From Mesopusillimonas faecipullorum (GTDB lineage Bacteria > Pseudomonadota > Gammaproteobacteria > Burkholderiales > Burkholderiaceae_B), in the NCBI RefSeq assembly GCF_020539505.1, contig NZ_JACDXW010000002.1, positions 186,001-250,000 on the forward strand: 64,000 nt of DNA. Reading direction: 5' to 3'. How positions within the stretch are numbered: the stretch's first letter is position 1; each line of letters starts with the position of its first letter. The translations under genes were made by a program, and so were the position numbers. This document shows positions 8,665 to 17,685 of this stretch, one piece after another. Under the pieces are notes generated by a model. The model made no database searches and had not been told where the DNA came from. It was given only the letters and a program-made list of their open reading frames with translations.

Positions 8665-10512
8665 TTGAGCCTTCCCATTATCGAACAGGGGCGCCTGTTT
8701 GCAGCGCCCGCCATGGACGTTCAGCGTCGCGAAGACGGCGCCCTGATCCTGACCAACCCCTTGCCCCTCGAACCCTACGAGCGTTGCGTAGGTGAATCCT
8801 TGGAGTACTGGGGGCGCCACGCACCCGAACGCGCTTTTCTGCAAGAGCGTGACGCCCAAGGCAATTGGGTGGGTGTCACCTACGGTCAGACCTTGGATAA
8901 GGTGCGCCGCATCGGAGCCTGGTTGCTGCGCAGCGGTGCGGGGGTTGAGAAACCGGTGTGTGTGTTGTCAGACAACAGTGTGGCTCATGGCCTGTTGATG
9001 CTGGCTTGTTTGCACGTGGGGATTCCCTACGCAGCGATTTCACCCGCTTACTCGCTGGTCTCTAAAGACCATGCCAAGCTGAAGAACCTGATTGAACGCT
9101 TGGATCCCGCCATCATCTATACCGAGGTGGCTGCGCGCTTTGCACCGGCCATGCAGTCTTTGCAGGGCTTGCATCAGGCACAGTGGGTAGTGGGCGATGC
9201 CGACGAACAGCCGGCGGGTGCCCTGCGTTTTTCCGATTTGGTGGGCGAGCATGACGAAGCCGCCGTACAGGCCGCTTTCGAAGCTGTGACGCCCGACACG
9301 TTGGCCAAGATTCTATTTACCTCGGGCTCTACTGGTTACCCCAAGGGCGTGATCAATACGCAGCGCATGATGTGTTCCAGCCAGCAGGCCAAGCGCCAGC
9401 TCTGGCCCTTCCTGCAAGACGAACCCCCCGTGCTGCTCGACTGGCTGCCCTGGAACCATACTTTTGGCGGCAACCATAACCTGAACATGATGCTGCGTAA
9501 TGGCGGCACCTTGTATATAGACGGTGGCAAGCCGGTTCCCGGCCTGTTCGACACGTCTATCAAGAATCTGCGCGATATTGCGCCCACCTTGTACATGAAC
9601 GTACCGCGTGGCTTCGATATGCTGGTGCCGGCACTGCGTGAAGACGCACAGCTGCGCAAGCAGTTCTTCTCGCGTCTTAAGGTTATTTTCTATGCGGCGG
9701 CAGCCTTGCCTCAGCATTTGTGGGATGCCTTGATCGAGCTTTCCCGTGAGGAGCTGGGCGAGCCCGTGCCTATGGTGACTTCTTGGGGCTCTACCGAAAC
9801 ATCGCCTCTGGCGACCGATTGCTACTTCCAGGCTGATCGTTCAGGGGTCATAGGTTTGCCTGTGCCAGGCGTGACGCTCAAGCTGTTGCCGAACAGCGGC
9901 AAGCTGGAAATCCGTTTGAAGGGCCCGGTGGTTACCCCCGGTTATTTCAAGCAGCCGGATGTCACGGCCAAATCCTTCGATGAGGAAGGTTACTACCTCA
10001 TCGGCGACGCCGTGAAGTTTGCCGACCCCGAGAACCCCGCCGCTGGCTTAGTGTTCGACGGCCGTGTTTCCGAAGACTTCAAACTGACCACGGCTACCTG
10101 GGTCAGCGTAGGCACCTTGCGGGTCAAGGGAATAGAAGCCTTGGCGCCTGTGGCACAAGATATTGTGGTCACCGGTCACGATCGCGACTCCGTCGGCTTC
10201 CTGGTGTTCCCCGATATGGCGGCCTGCCGCCGACTTGCCGGTTTGGGCGATGAAGCCTCGGTAGAGCAAGTCTTGGCGCATCCCGCTGTGCTGGAAAAAA
10301 CCGCGCAAGGTCTGAAAGCCTTGCATGCGCAAAGCACGGGCAGCTCCACCTACGCCGATCGCGCTATTTTGCTGACCACGCCACCCTCTGTGGACGGCGG
10401 TGAAATCACCGACAAGGGCTATATCAATCAGTCGGCGGTTTTGCGTTTGCGCGATGATTGTGTGCAGGCGCTCTATGCCGAAACGCCCGACGCACGCGTT
10501 ATTCGCATTTAA
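8665..10512 (+). CDS. fcs: Feruloyl-CoA synthase-like aryl-CoA ligase
   Basis: A 615-residue AMP-forming ligase. The P-loop-like motif LFTSGSTGYPKG, the motif TSWGSTETSP and the C-terminal GYYLIGDAVKF / VFDGRVSEDFKL blocks belong to the feruloyl-CoA synthase subfamily. It would activate hydroxycinnamates or related aromatic acids to CoA thioesters using ATP. The TTG start is supported by CGGAGAC immediately upstream. The gene is followed after 3 bases by a BoxR-type regulator. The rest of a ferulate pathway (enoyl-CoA hydratase/aldolase, vanillin dehydrogenase) is not in the window, so another aryl acid substrate is possible. Confidence 0.8.
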   Translation: MSLPIIEQGRLFAAPAMDVQRREDGALILTNPLPLEPYERCVGESLEYWGRHAPERAFLQERDAQGNWVGVTYGQTLDKVRRIGAWLLRSGAGVEKPVCVLSDNSVAHGLLMLACLHVGIPYAAISPAYSLVSKDHAKLKNLIERLDPAIIYTEVAARFAPAMQSLQGLHQAQWVVGDADEQPAGALRFSDLVGEHDEAAVQAAFEAVTPDTLAKILFTSGSTGYPKGVINTQRMMCSSQQAKRQLWPFLQDEPPVLLDWLPWNHTFGGNHNLNMMLRNGGTLYIDGGKPVPGLFDTSIKNLRDIAPTLYMNVPRGFDMLVPALREDAQLRKQFFSRLKVIFYAAAALPQHLWDALIELSREELGEPVPMVTSWGSTETSPLATDCYFQADRSGVIGLPVPGVTLKLLPNSGKLEIRLKGPVVTPGYFKQPDVTAKSFDEEGYYLIGDAVKFADPENPAAGLVFDGRVSEDFKLTTATWVSVGTLRVKGIEALAPVAQDIVVTGHDRDSVGFLVFPDMAACRRLAGLGDEASVEQVLAHPAVLEKTAQGLKALHAQSTGSSTYADRAILLTTPPSVDGGEITDKGYINQSAVLRLRDDCVQALYAETPDARVIRI

Positions 10513-10515
10513 GGT

Positions 10516-11457
10516 ATGGCAATAGGGTCTGGCATGGCTGAAACGATGCAAGAAGCCTGCGCCCCCGACTTATCGCTGCGCATTGGTCAACGTGTGCGCG
10601 CCTGCCGGGCGGCGCGCGCGATGACGATGAAGCAATTGGCGGGTGAGTCTGGTATTTCCCTGCCTTACCTGTCGCGGGTAGAGAAAGGTGACGGTAATGT
10701 GTCGGTGGCTGTGCTAAGCAAACTGGCGATGGCCTTAGGCGTTGAAATAGACAGCTTGATCAGCGAGCATGAGCGTTTTGGGGCGGATTACGCCCTGATT
10801 GTCGAGTTGCTCAAGCGCCAGTCGCCGCAGCAGCTTAAAGAGATACGCGGCATGCTGCTGCAACACGCGCAAACCCCTCAGGCGGGCGCGCCACGGCGCA
10901 TTGCTCTGGTTGGTTTGCGCGGGGCCGGCAAGTCTACTTTGGGCCCCTTGTTGGCTCAGCATCTGGGCATCCCTTTTACCGAGCTGAACCGAGAGGTTGA
11001 GCGTGAAGCCGGCTTGTCTTTGGACTTGGTGTTCTCTTTATACGGCCAGGCTGGCTTCAGGCGCCTAGAGCGGCGTTGCCTGGACCGTATTGTGGCCTCC
11101 AACGCACCCGTGGTGTTGGCCACGGGCGGTGGCATCGTGGTTGAAACCAGTACCTACGAGGTATTGCTGCATTCCTTTCAGACGGTCTGGCTGCATGCCG
11201 CGCCGCAAGAGCATTTTCGCCGGGTGATGGCGCAGCACGATGCGCGCATTGCCACGCCGCAATTACGCGACGAGGCCATGCGCAATATAGAAGGCGCCAT
11301 GCATGCCCGGCGCCAGGCTTACGCTTTGGCGCATACGCATGTCGACACCACCAACAAATCGGTAGAACACCTGGTTCAAGAGGTCGCCGAGGCTTTACAA
11401 GGCCTGACTCAGGCAATGGCCCAGACACAGCCCAGCTCTGAAGCGTTATCTTTTTAG
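10516..11457 (+). CDS. boxR: BoxR/BzdR-type regulator: XRE-family HTH fused to shikimate-kinase-like domain
   Basis: A 313-residue two-domain protein: an XRE-type helix-turn-helix (about residues 22-85, with ISLPYLSRVEKGDG), a short linker, then a shikimate-kinase-like domain from about residue 127 with P-loop GLRGAGKST (133-141) and LATGGGIV. This architecture defines BzdR/BoxR, which repress aromatic degradation genes and sense benzoyl-CoA. No boxABC or bzd genes are in the window. The partner here is an aryl-CoA ligase, so the ligand may be another aryl-CoA. An alternative start at 10534 has a better ribosome site (AGGG, 6 bases upstream). The 3' end overlaps recJ tail to tail by four bases. 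Confidence 0.82.
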   Translation: MAIGSGMAETMQEACAPDLSLRIGQRVRACRAARAMTMKQLAGESGISLPYLSRVEKGDGNVSVAVLSKLAMALGVEIDSLISEHERFGADYALIVELLKRQSPQQLKEIRGMLLQHAQTPQAGAPRRIALVGLRGAGKSTLGPLLAQHLGIPFTELNREVEREAGLSLDLVFSLYGQAGFRRLERRCLDRIVASNAPVVLATGGGIVVETSTYEVLLHSFQTVWLHAAPQEHFRRVMAQHDARIATPQLRDEAMRNIEGAMHARRQAYALAHTHVDTTNKSVEHLVQEVAEALQGLTQAMAQTQPSSEALSF

Positions 11458-13172
11458 GCCGGCTGCGCGTGTTCGACGATCAGTTGCGCCTTTAGCATGC
11501 CATTCCAGGCATTGACGTCCAGTCGGTAGGCGACTTCGGCAAACTCCGGCAGGCTGTCGGCGTGGTTGAACCAGATGGCATCGAAACGCTGCTCACCGCG
11601 TTGTAAGCTTAACTTCAGATGTTTGTCTTTCAGCAGGCGCTGGTGGGCGACCCTGAACACGTCGCGAAACACCGGAGCAGGAAAGCCCGCCCCCCAGACT
11701 TCCGAAGCCAGCATCTGTGCCACTTCTACATTGGCATAGCCGCTTTCCAGCGAACCATCCGTTTCGATAAGTGGCTCGAAACTGTCGCGCCCCGTTAGGG
11801 TGCGTACCGCCTCGTCAAAGCCTTGAACGAATTCTTCGTAACGCGATTCGTCCAGGGTTAGGCCGGCAGCCATGGCGTGGCCGCCGAACTTCAGGATCAT
11901 GCCGGGATAGCGTTTGGAAACCAGGTCCAGCACGTCGCGCAGGTGCACGTCGGGTATGGAACGGCCCGAACCGCGCAGTTGACCCGGCTCGGAGCGTGAG
12001 AAGGCCAGAGAGGGGCGCCAATAGGTTTCTTTCAGCCGTGAGGCCACTAAGCCCACCACACCTTGATGCCAGTCGGGCTGATACACACAAACCGAGGCGC
12101 CGATAACAGGCTGATCCAAGGCGACGCTGGCCAGGGCTTCTTCGCGCATACCGCCTTCGATAACGCGACGTTGCTGGTTCATGGTGTCCAACTCGCGCGC
12201 CAATTCCAGGGCCTGCGATTCGTCGTCGGTTATCAAGCAGCGTATGCCTAGGCTCATGTCGGCCAAGCGGCCAGCGGCATTGATGCGTGGGCCCAGGGCA
12301 AAGCCCAGATCGAAAGCGCCGGCCTGAATCGGATCACGGCCCGCCACGGCAAACAGGGCGCGCAGGCCGGGTTGCATCAGGCCGGCGCGCATGGCCTTGA
12401 GTCCTTGGGTGACCAAAAGGCGATTATTGCTGTCCAGTTTGACGACGTCGGCGACGGTGCCCAGTGCCACCAAGTCGGCGAGCCTGTCCAGGCGCGGCCC
12501 GCCATCGGCGGCAAAATGCCCGCGACGGCGCAATTCAGCACGCAAAGCCAACATCAGATAAAAGATAACGCCCACGCCCGCCAGGTTCTTGGACGGAAAG
12601 CCGCACTGCGGGTGATTGGGGTTAACAATGGCCAAAGCATCGGGCAGGGTATCGCCTGGCAAGTGGTGATCGGTCACCACGACTTCCATACCTGCTTGTC
12701 GCGCTGCCGCCACGCCGTCTACGCTGGCAATACCGTTATCAACGGTAATCAGAATATCGGGCTTGCCGGCAGGGTGCGCCAGGGCCAGTTGCACGACTTC
12801 AGGCGAAAGTCCGTAACCCGTTTCGAAACGATTGGGCACCAGAAAATCGACATTGGCACCCATGGCGCGCAAGGCACGCAAACCCACGGCACAAGCGGTG
12901 GCGCCATCGCAATCATAGTCGGCAATAATCAAGAAGCGCTGGTTCTGCGCCATGGCGTCTGCCAATACGGCGGCGGCATGGTCGGCTTGGGTCAAGTTGG
13001 AGGGAGGGATCAGCGCCGACCACTGTCGTTTAACGTCGTCTACCTGGGCGACACCACGCGCGGCCCATAGGCGTGCCAGCAGCGGGTGTGTGCCGCCCTG
13101 CGTCAGGCGTGTTACGGCGTCGTGGTCTACGTGCCGTGTCATCAGTTTTGGGGCGACCACCAGTTTCTCCAT
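11454..13172 (-). CDS. recJ: Single-stranded-DNA-specific exonuclease RecJ
   Basis: A 572-residue member of the DHH phosphoesterase superfamily with motif I DYDCDG (85-90) and the DHH triad at 168-170 (VVVTDHHLPGD). A C-terminal DHHA1-like region includes GGHAMAAG. RecJ degrades single-stranded DNA 5' to 3' in recombination and mismatch repair. The start at 13172 overlaps the upstream gene by 31 bases; an internal ATG at 13142 would give a TGATG junction. Length matches typical RecJ, so I keep the longer form. Confidence 0.93.
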   Translation of the reverse strand: MEKLVVAPKLMTRHVDHDAVTRLTQGGTHPLLARLWAARGVAQVDDVKRQWSALIPPSNLTQADHAAAVLADAMAQNQRFLIIADYDCDGATACAVGLRALRAMGANVDFLVPNRFETGYGLSPEVVQLALAHPAGKPDILITVDNGIASVDGVAAARQAGMEVVVTDHHLPGDTLPDALAIVNPNHPQCGFPSKNLAGVGVIFYLMLALRAELRRRGHFAADGGPRLDRLADLVALGTVADVVKLDSNNRLLVTQGLKAMRAGLMQPGLRALFAVAGRDPIQAGAFDLGFALGPRINAAGRLADMSLGIRCLITDDESQALELARELDTMNQQRRVIEGGMREEALASVALDQPVIGASVCVYQPDWHQGVVGLVASRLKETYWRPSLAFSRSEPGQLRGSGRSIPDVHLRDVLDLVSKRYPGMILKFGGHAMAAGLTLDESRYEEFVQGFDEAVRTLTGRDSFEPLIETDGSLESGYANVEVAQMLASEVWGAGFPAPVFRDVFRVAHQRLLKDKHLKLSLQRGEQRFDAIWFNHADSLPEFAEVAYRLDVNAWNGMLKAQLIVEHAQPA

Positions 13173-14131
13173 GCGTTATTACGTCCGGACAGCTTGCGCA
13201 GCCAGGCGGGTTGTCGGGTCGGCTTGATCTCCACGACGCGCTCGCGTCCTGTTAAAGCCAGGCTAGGGTGCAGGCCTTGCTGCTCGGCGGCACGCAGCAC
13301 CTTGTTGTCCAAGTCGCCCAAGGCTTGCAGCCAGCCCCCCCAGTCTTGCTGCAGTGCGTAGGGAAGTAAATCGGCGTGCCAATGAACTTGTTCGGGTGAG
13401 CCCGCGTCCAACTGTGCAGGCGTGGCGCCGCCGAACAGCCAAAGACCGTTGATGGGCGGCAAACCCAGTTGTTGCCTTTGATGGTTGACCGGGTGGTCGA
13501 ACCACAGCATTTGGATCTCATTGAACAGGCGCCGCCAAGGGCCTGCCGATGCTTGATGCGGCCACCAGTCGTTGACGGCGCTGCGAGCCACTTGGGCGGG
13601 GCTGGCGGTAAGCAAGGCGAAGTCGGCGGGGGCTTGAACCTGAAGCAGGCCGGGGCGCAGCTGACGCAAGGTAAAATCGCCGCAGTCCAGCGTCTGGGGT
13701 GTTTGACTGGGAGTTGGCGCCGCAGCGCCTGCAGCGCACAGTACCGATAGGCTGTCGAGTAGTGCAGCGCTTTGGCTAGCGTCTATGGCCAGTTCGTCGG
13801 CGCTTAGCATTGAGGCGCCGTGTTGGGTGGGCGATACGTGCACCAGTTCGGCCAGCCATACCGGCTGGGGGTTCTGGGCCGAGTTGGGTTCAGCCAGCAA
13901 GGGCCCCAGCCCAGCGGCCTGGTTTTGGCCGGCCTTGGGGTGAAAGCCCCGCAGCTGCAGCTGCCAGTATTCTTCAGGCGTGCAGCCAGTCTGAGTGCCA
14001 GGGGTGTCATGAATATGCGCCTGGCCTAGAGACAGCCAGCGTGATAGCGTAGGGGCGGTCTTGGCAAGATGAGGCAACAGGGCGCGTGCCGCGCCTGCAT
14101 CGGGCAGGGCGCCGGGTAGTACGATGTGCAT
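13142..14131 (-). CDS. RpfE-like / COG4255 conserved protein
   Basis: A 329-residue cytosolic protein starting MHIVLPGALPD; an upstream ATG at 14188 would add a tail that does not look conserved. The segments FNEIQMLWFDHPVN and INGLWLFGGA near residues 195-230 resemble the family described as RpfE-type regulatory protein or as a distant phosphoglycerate-mutase-like protein. In Xanthomonas rpfE also neighbours recJ, and the same pairing is seen here with a coupled TGATG junction possible. The biochemical function is not established. I assign the family from remembered context and motifs, with moderate certainty. Confidence 0.6.
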   Translation of the reverse strand: MHIVLPGALPDAGAARALLPHLAKTAPTLSRWLSLGQAHIHDTPGTQTGCTPEEYWQLQLRGFHPKAGQNQAAGLGPLLAEPNSAQNPQPVWLAELVHVSPTQHGASMLSADELAIDASQSAALLDSLSVLCAAGAAAPTPSQTPQTLDCGDFTLRQLRPGLLQVQAPADFALLTASPAQVARSAVNDWWPHQASAGPWRRLFNEIQMLWFDHPVNHQRQQLGLPPINGLWLFGGATPAQLDAGSPEQVHWHADLLPYALQQDWGGWLQALGDLDNKVLRAAEQQGLHPSLALTGRERVVEIKPTRQPAWLRKLSGRNNAWRNWWSPQN

Positions 14132-14233
14132 GCCACGAATTGTAGTGGCAAATGCGCAGATAGACGTTTCAAGATTCGCAACGATCAAGGAGTCGCGAAG
14201 GCATGAGGTACAGGTTCAAGCAGAGCGTGCAGC

Positions 14234-15508
14234 ATGGCATATGAGTTCTGGATGGGGGTGCGCTATGCGGGCCTGACGGGAGCACGACGACGTAACGGGC
14301 GGCGCGACCGCTTTGTGTCATTCATCGCCGGCAGCTCCATGGTGGGCATTGCCCTAGGGGTGGCGGCACTTATTATTGTCTTGTCTGTCATGAACGGTTT
14401 TCAAACGCAGGTTCGCGACCGCATGCTCTCGGTGCTGCCTCATATCGAGCTTTACGTGCCTGGTGTGCAGCCTGGCGAGGTCATAGAGCGTTGGGAAAAC
14501 CTGGCCGAGCAAGCCAGGGGGAACGCCGCCGTGCGCGGCGCGGCGCCTTTCGTGGCGGCGCAAGCCATGCTGGCACGCGGCGATGCCATGAGCGGGGTAC
14601 AGGTACGTGGCATAGACCCGGCACATGAATCGCAGGTGTCAGATTTGGCCGACCAGCTTGAAGGCATAGCGCTGGACGCGCTTGAGCCAGGGCAGTTTGG
14701 CATGATTCTAGGCGCCCAGTTGGCCATGAGCCTGGGGGTAAACACAGGTGATTCCATCATGCTGCTGGCACCGCAAGGGTCGATCTCGCCGGCGGGCTTC
14801 ACCCCACGCATGCGTCAATTCAAGGTGGTGGGCCTATTCAACTCGGGCCACTACGAATACGACGCATCGCTGGCCTTTATTCACGCCGACGACGCGGCCA
14901 GGGTGTTTCGCGACAGCGGCACGGCAGGCGTTAGGCTGCGTATTGCCGACATGCAACAGGCACCCAAGATAGCGCAAGAACTGCGCCGGGCATTGCCGGG
15001 CTATGTGAACGCTTCTGATTGGACGCAGAATAACCGCACCTGGTTTGCCGCTGTGCAAACAGAGAAGCGCATGATGTTCTTGATACTGGCCCTGATCGTA
15101 GCCGTGGCGGCCTTCAATCTGCTGTCTTCGCTGGTGATGGCGGTTAAGGATAAACAATCCGATATCGCTATTTTGCGCACCATAGGCGCGACGCCCCGAG
15201 AAATTGGCCGTATCTTTTTAGTGCAAGGCGCTTTGATCGGCATCGTGGGCACCGCCTTGGGCACGGGGCTAGGGGTGCTGGTAGCCTACAACATAGACAT
15301 CATCGTGCCGGCCATCGAGCGGGCGCTGGGCATACAGTTCCTGCCTCAGCAAATCTATTTCATCAGCAGTCTGCCTTCCAACCCGCAGGCCGGCGATATC
15401 TTGGTGGTGGCGGTTACCTCCTTGGTGTTGTCCTGGTTGGCCACCTTGTATCCCAGCTGGCGCGCATCGCGCCTGCAACCCGCACAGGTATTGCGCAATG
15501 AACACTGA
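14234..15508 (+). CDS. lolC: Lipoprotein-releasing system transmembrane protein LolC/LolE
   Basis: A 424-residue membrane protein with the MacB/FtsX-like layout: one transmembrane helix near residues 28-52, a large periplasmic domain (about 55-275), then three helices. The stretch KDKQSDIAILRTIGATP is the typical cytoplasmic coupling segment. With LolD it forms the ABC machine that releases outer-membrane lipoproteins from the inner membrane to LolA. Only one such permease gene is present, as is common in bacteria with a homodimeric LolCE-type protein (LolF). The 3' end overlaps lolD by 11 bases. Confidence 0.9.
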   Translation: MAYEFWMGVRYAGLTGARRRNGRRDRFVSFIAGSSMVGIALGVAALIIVLSVMNGFQTQVRDRMLSVLPHIELYVPGVQPGEVIERWENLAEQARGNAAVRGAAPFVAAQAMLARGDAMSGVQVRGIDPAHESQVSDLADQLEGIALDALEPGQFGMILGAQLAMSLGVNTGDSIMLLAPQGSISPAGFTPRMRQFKVVGLFNSGHYEYDASLAFIHADDAARVFRDSGTAGVRLRIADMQQAPKIAQELRRALPGYVNASDWTQNNRTWFAAVQTEKRMMFLILALIVAVAAFNLLSSLVMAVKDKQSDIAILRTIGATPREIGRIFLVQGALIGIVGTALGTGLGVLVAYNIDIIVPAIERALGIQFLPQQIYFISSLPSNPQAGDILVVAVTSLVLSWLATLYPSWRASRLQPAQVLRNEH

Positions 15509-16202
15509 TGCTCGCCATGTTCTTCAGGCGCAAGGCCTGAACAAATCCTACGATGAAGGCGCCGGCACCATACACGTGCTACGCGATGTGAACATTGCCG
15601 TGCGCGAAGGCGAAATGGTGGCTTTGGTGGGGGCTTCGGGTTCGGGCAAAAGCACACTGCTGCATGTGCTGGGCTTACTGGACGAAGCCGACACCGGTCG
15701 TATCTGGCTGAATGGCGAAGAAGCCGGCAACCTGTCGGAAGCCAAGCGCAGCCAATTGCGCAACCAGCACCTGGGCTTTGTCTACCAGTTTCACCATTTG
15801 CTGGCCGAATTTTCGGCACTGGACAACGTCGCCATGCCGCTTATTGTCAGGCGCATGCCGCGCCCGCAAGCGCGCGAGCAAGCGGCGCTATTGCTTGAGC
15901 AAGTGGGGCTGTCGGCGCGTATGCGGCATTTTCCAGGCCAGCTGTCGGGCGGAGAGCGCCAGCGTGTGGCGCTGGCCCGCGCTTTGGTGGCGCGCCCGGC
16001 TTGCGTACTGGCTGACGAACCCACCGGCAATCTGGATCGCGAAACCGCGCATAGCGTGTTTGAGTTGTTGACCAAACTGAACCAGGAATCGGGCACGGCA
16101 TTTTTGATCGTGACCCACGACGTGGCTTTGGCCCAGCGTGCCGAGCGACAGCTGTACATGACGGGCGGCCAGTTGCTTGACCAGCCCGTCCAGACTGCTT
16201 AA
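15498..16202 (+). CDS. lolD: Lipoprotein-releasing system ATP-binding protein LolD
   Basis: A 234-residue ABC ATPase with Walker A GASGSGKST (45-53), signature QLSGGERQRVALARAL, Walker B VLADEPTGNLD and switch histidine in IVTHDVALA. It powers extraction of lipoproteins by the LolC-type permease, with which its gene overlaps. tatD follows after 8 bases, probably in the same transcript. Confidence 0.93.
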   Translation: MNTDARHVLQAQGLNKSYDEGAGTIHVLRDVNIAVREGEMVALVGASGSGKSTLLHVLGLLDEADTGRIWLNGEEAGNLSEAKRSQLRNQHLGFVYQFHHLLAEFSALDNVAMPLIVRRMPRPQAREQAALLLEQVGLSARMRHFPGQLSGGERQRVALARALVARPACVLADEPTGNLDRETAHSVFELLTKLNQESGTAFLIVTHDVALAQRAERQLYMTGGQLLDQPVQTA

Positions 16203-16210
16203 GGCGCTTC

Positions 16211-17017
16211 ATGCTGATCGACACGCACTGCCACCTGGATGCTGCTGAATTCGACGCAGATCGTACTGAGGTGGTGGCGCGTGCGCAGCGGGCAGGCGTA
16301 AAAGGCATAGTCATTCCGGCCGTCATGCGTGCGAATTTCGGCCAAGTGGCGCAGTTGGCGGCTTCCTTCTCCGGTGGTGCTTATGCATTGGGCATACACC
16401 CTTTGTATGTGCCGCAGGCGCAAGATGCCGATCTGCAAACCTTGGAGCAAAGCGTAGAGCAGGCCTTGAGCGACCCGCGCTTTGTCGGCATAGGCGAGAT
16501 AGGTCTGGATTTTTTCGTGCCCGAGTTAAAGTCTGAAGCCATGCGTGCGCGCCAGACGCATTTTTATACGGCACAACTGGCTATCGCTCAACGGCATGGC
16601 CTGCCGGTGATACTGCACGTACGCCGCTCGCAAGACGAGATTCTCAAGCAGTTACGCCGCTATCGCCCGGTTCAAGGCATTGCGCACGCCTTTAACGGCA
16701 GCGTGCAACAGGCCGAGCAGTTTTTAAGCTTGGGATTCGCCCTGGGTTTCGGCGGCGCCATGACCTTCGAACGCGCCTTGCAAATCAGGCGTTTGGCCGC
16801 AAACTTGCCACCAACGGCATGGGTGCTGGAAACTGACGCTCCCGATATCGCCCCTGCATGGCTGCCAAGACAGGCTCGCAACGAGCCAGCCGAATTGCCG
16901 GATATTGCCAAGGTAATGGCGCAATTACGCGAACTAAGCGAGCAAGAGGTCGTACAGCAAAGCTGGCAAAACGCGAAACGGGTGTTACCCCGCTTGGAGG
17001 CCGCGCAGGCTGGGTGA
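16211..17017 (+). CDS. tatD: TatD family metal-dependent hydrolase
   Basis: A 268-residue TIM-barrel hydrolase. The metal ligands are visible as DTHCHLD (4-10), GIGEIGLDF, the VILHVRRSQDE block, AHAFNGS and ETDAPDIAP. TatD-family proteins act as 3'-5' exonucleases or AP endonucleases on DNA; the precise substrate of this paralogue (TatD, YcfH or YjjV type) is not determined by sequence alone. Confidence 0.9.
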   Translation: MLIDTHCHLDAAEFDADRTEVVARAQRAGVKGIVIPAVMRANFGQVAQLAASFSGGAYALGIHPLYVPQAQDADLQTLEQSVEQALSDPRFVGIGEIGLDFFVPELKSEAMRARQTHFYTAQLAIAQRHGLPVILHVRRSQDEILKQLRRYRPVQGIAHAFNGSVQQAEQFLSLGFALGFGGAMTFERALQIRRLAANLPPTAWVLETDAPDIAPAWLPRQARNEPAELPDIAKVMAQLRELSEQEVVQQSWQNAKRVLPRLEAAQAG

Positions 17018-17131
17018 GGCGGGCGGCGGCAAATTTGGTCATAAGGGTTAAGTACCCGTGCCCCTAGTAAGCCGTGGTGACAGCGTGCTGGTAACGCTTA
17101 TGTTGAATTGCTCGCAGCGCCTCAGTATTTG

Positions 17132-17158
17132 CCGAAGTGCCTTCTTTGTCTCTTTCAT
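17132..17158 (+). repeat. Left copy of imperfect 27-base direct repeat
   Basis: Begins CCGAAGTGCC and ends TTCAT; matches 23 of 27 bases with a second copy at 17686-17712, in the same orientation. The two copies flank the small HTH gene, as would be expected from an old insertion or a duplicated intergenic segment. Confidence 0.5.
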
Positions 17159-17248
17159 CGACCGCCAGCAGCGAACTTGCTCGACTATTCGAGCTTTGGT
17201 GAGCGCAGCTGCCTTGCGCCCTACGCAAGCGAGGGCGTGATCAGGTGT

Positions 17249-17276
17249 TTGAAAATATACCCGTTAAGGGTATGAT
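17249..17276 (+). promoter_or_regulatory. Promoter with embedded operator for the small HTH gene
   Basis: TTGAAA (17249-17254) and TATGAT (17271-17276) are spaced 16 bases. Between and overlapping them is the perfect inverted repeat ATACCC (17257-17262) / GGGTAT (17268-17273). This is the arrangement of self-repressed antitoxin promoters. The expected transcript would begin about 35 bases before the GTG start. Confidence 0.6.
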
Positions 17277-17317
17277 TTTAGGGTTGGGATGAGACATATT
17301 TTTAGTTGAAGTGTATT

Positions 17318-17620
17318 GTGAGCAAGATAATTGAATCGCTGCGTGGTGACTTGGCAGCGCTTCATGAGGCTGGCGCGATAAGCAAAGTAACGATGCGCGA
17401 GTTTGACGAGATTTGTCCGCCATCCGTGCGAGCATTTGGCGCTGCTGACATCAAGCGCTTGCGCGAAAGTTTGAACTTCAGCCAGCCGGTATTTGCGCTT
17501 CATCTGCATACGTCCGCATCGACCGTGCGCAAGTGGGAACAAGGCGAAACTCAACCTTCTGGCCCAGCACTCAAACTGCTGAACATCATCGCGGATAAAG
17601 GCTTGCAGGCCATCCTTTGA
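17318..17620 (+). CDS. Orphan antitoxin-like XRE-family HTH protein
   Basis: A 100-residue protein. The C-terminal half contains the HTH typical of HigA/NadS/YiaG-type antitoxins, with IKRLRESLNFSQPVFALHL and STVRKWEQGETQPSGPALK. I chose GTG 17318 because GAAG lies 7 bases upstream; a TTG at 17306 is also in frame. In toxin-antitoxin loci of this class the toxin normally lies immediately upstream or downstream. Here the operator and promoter lie directly before the gene, and comEC follows, so no toxin gene is present. It may be a solitary autoregulator or a relic. Confidence 0.75.
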   Translation: MSKIIESLRGDLAALHEAGAISKVTMREFDEICPPSVRAFGAADIKRLRESLNFSQPVFALHLHTSASTVRKWEQGETQPSGPALKLLNIIADKGLQAIL

Positions 17621-17685
17621 GGCTTGCTCAGAGACCTTGGTCTTGCTGACCATGCCTGATGTGCCAACGTGATGCTGGGCACATT

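Noticed and set aside
17018-17305. Toxin gene partner for the HTH antitoxin-like gene
   Set aside because: No frame of reasonable length with RelE/HigB-like features exists before the operator, nor between the antitoxin gene and comEC.
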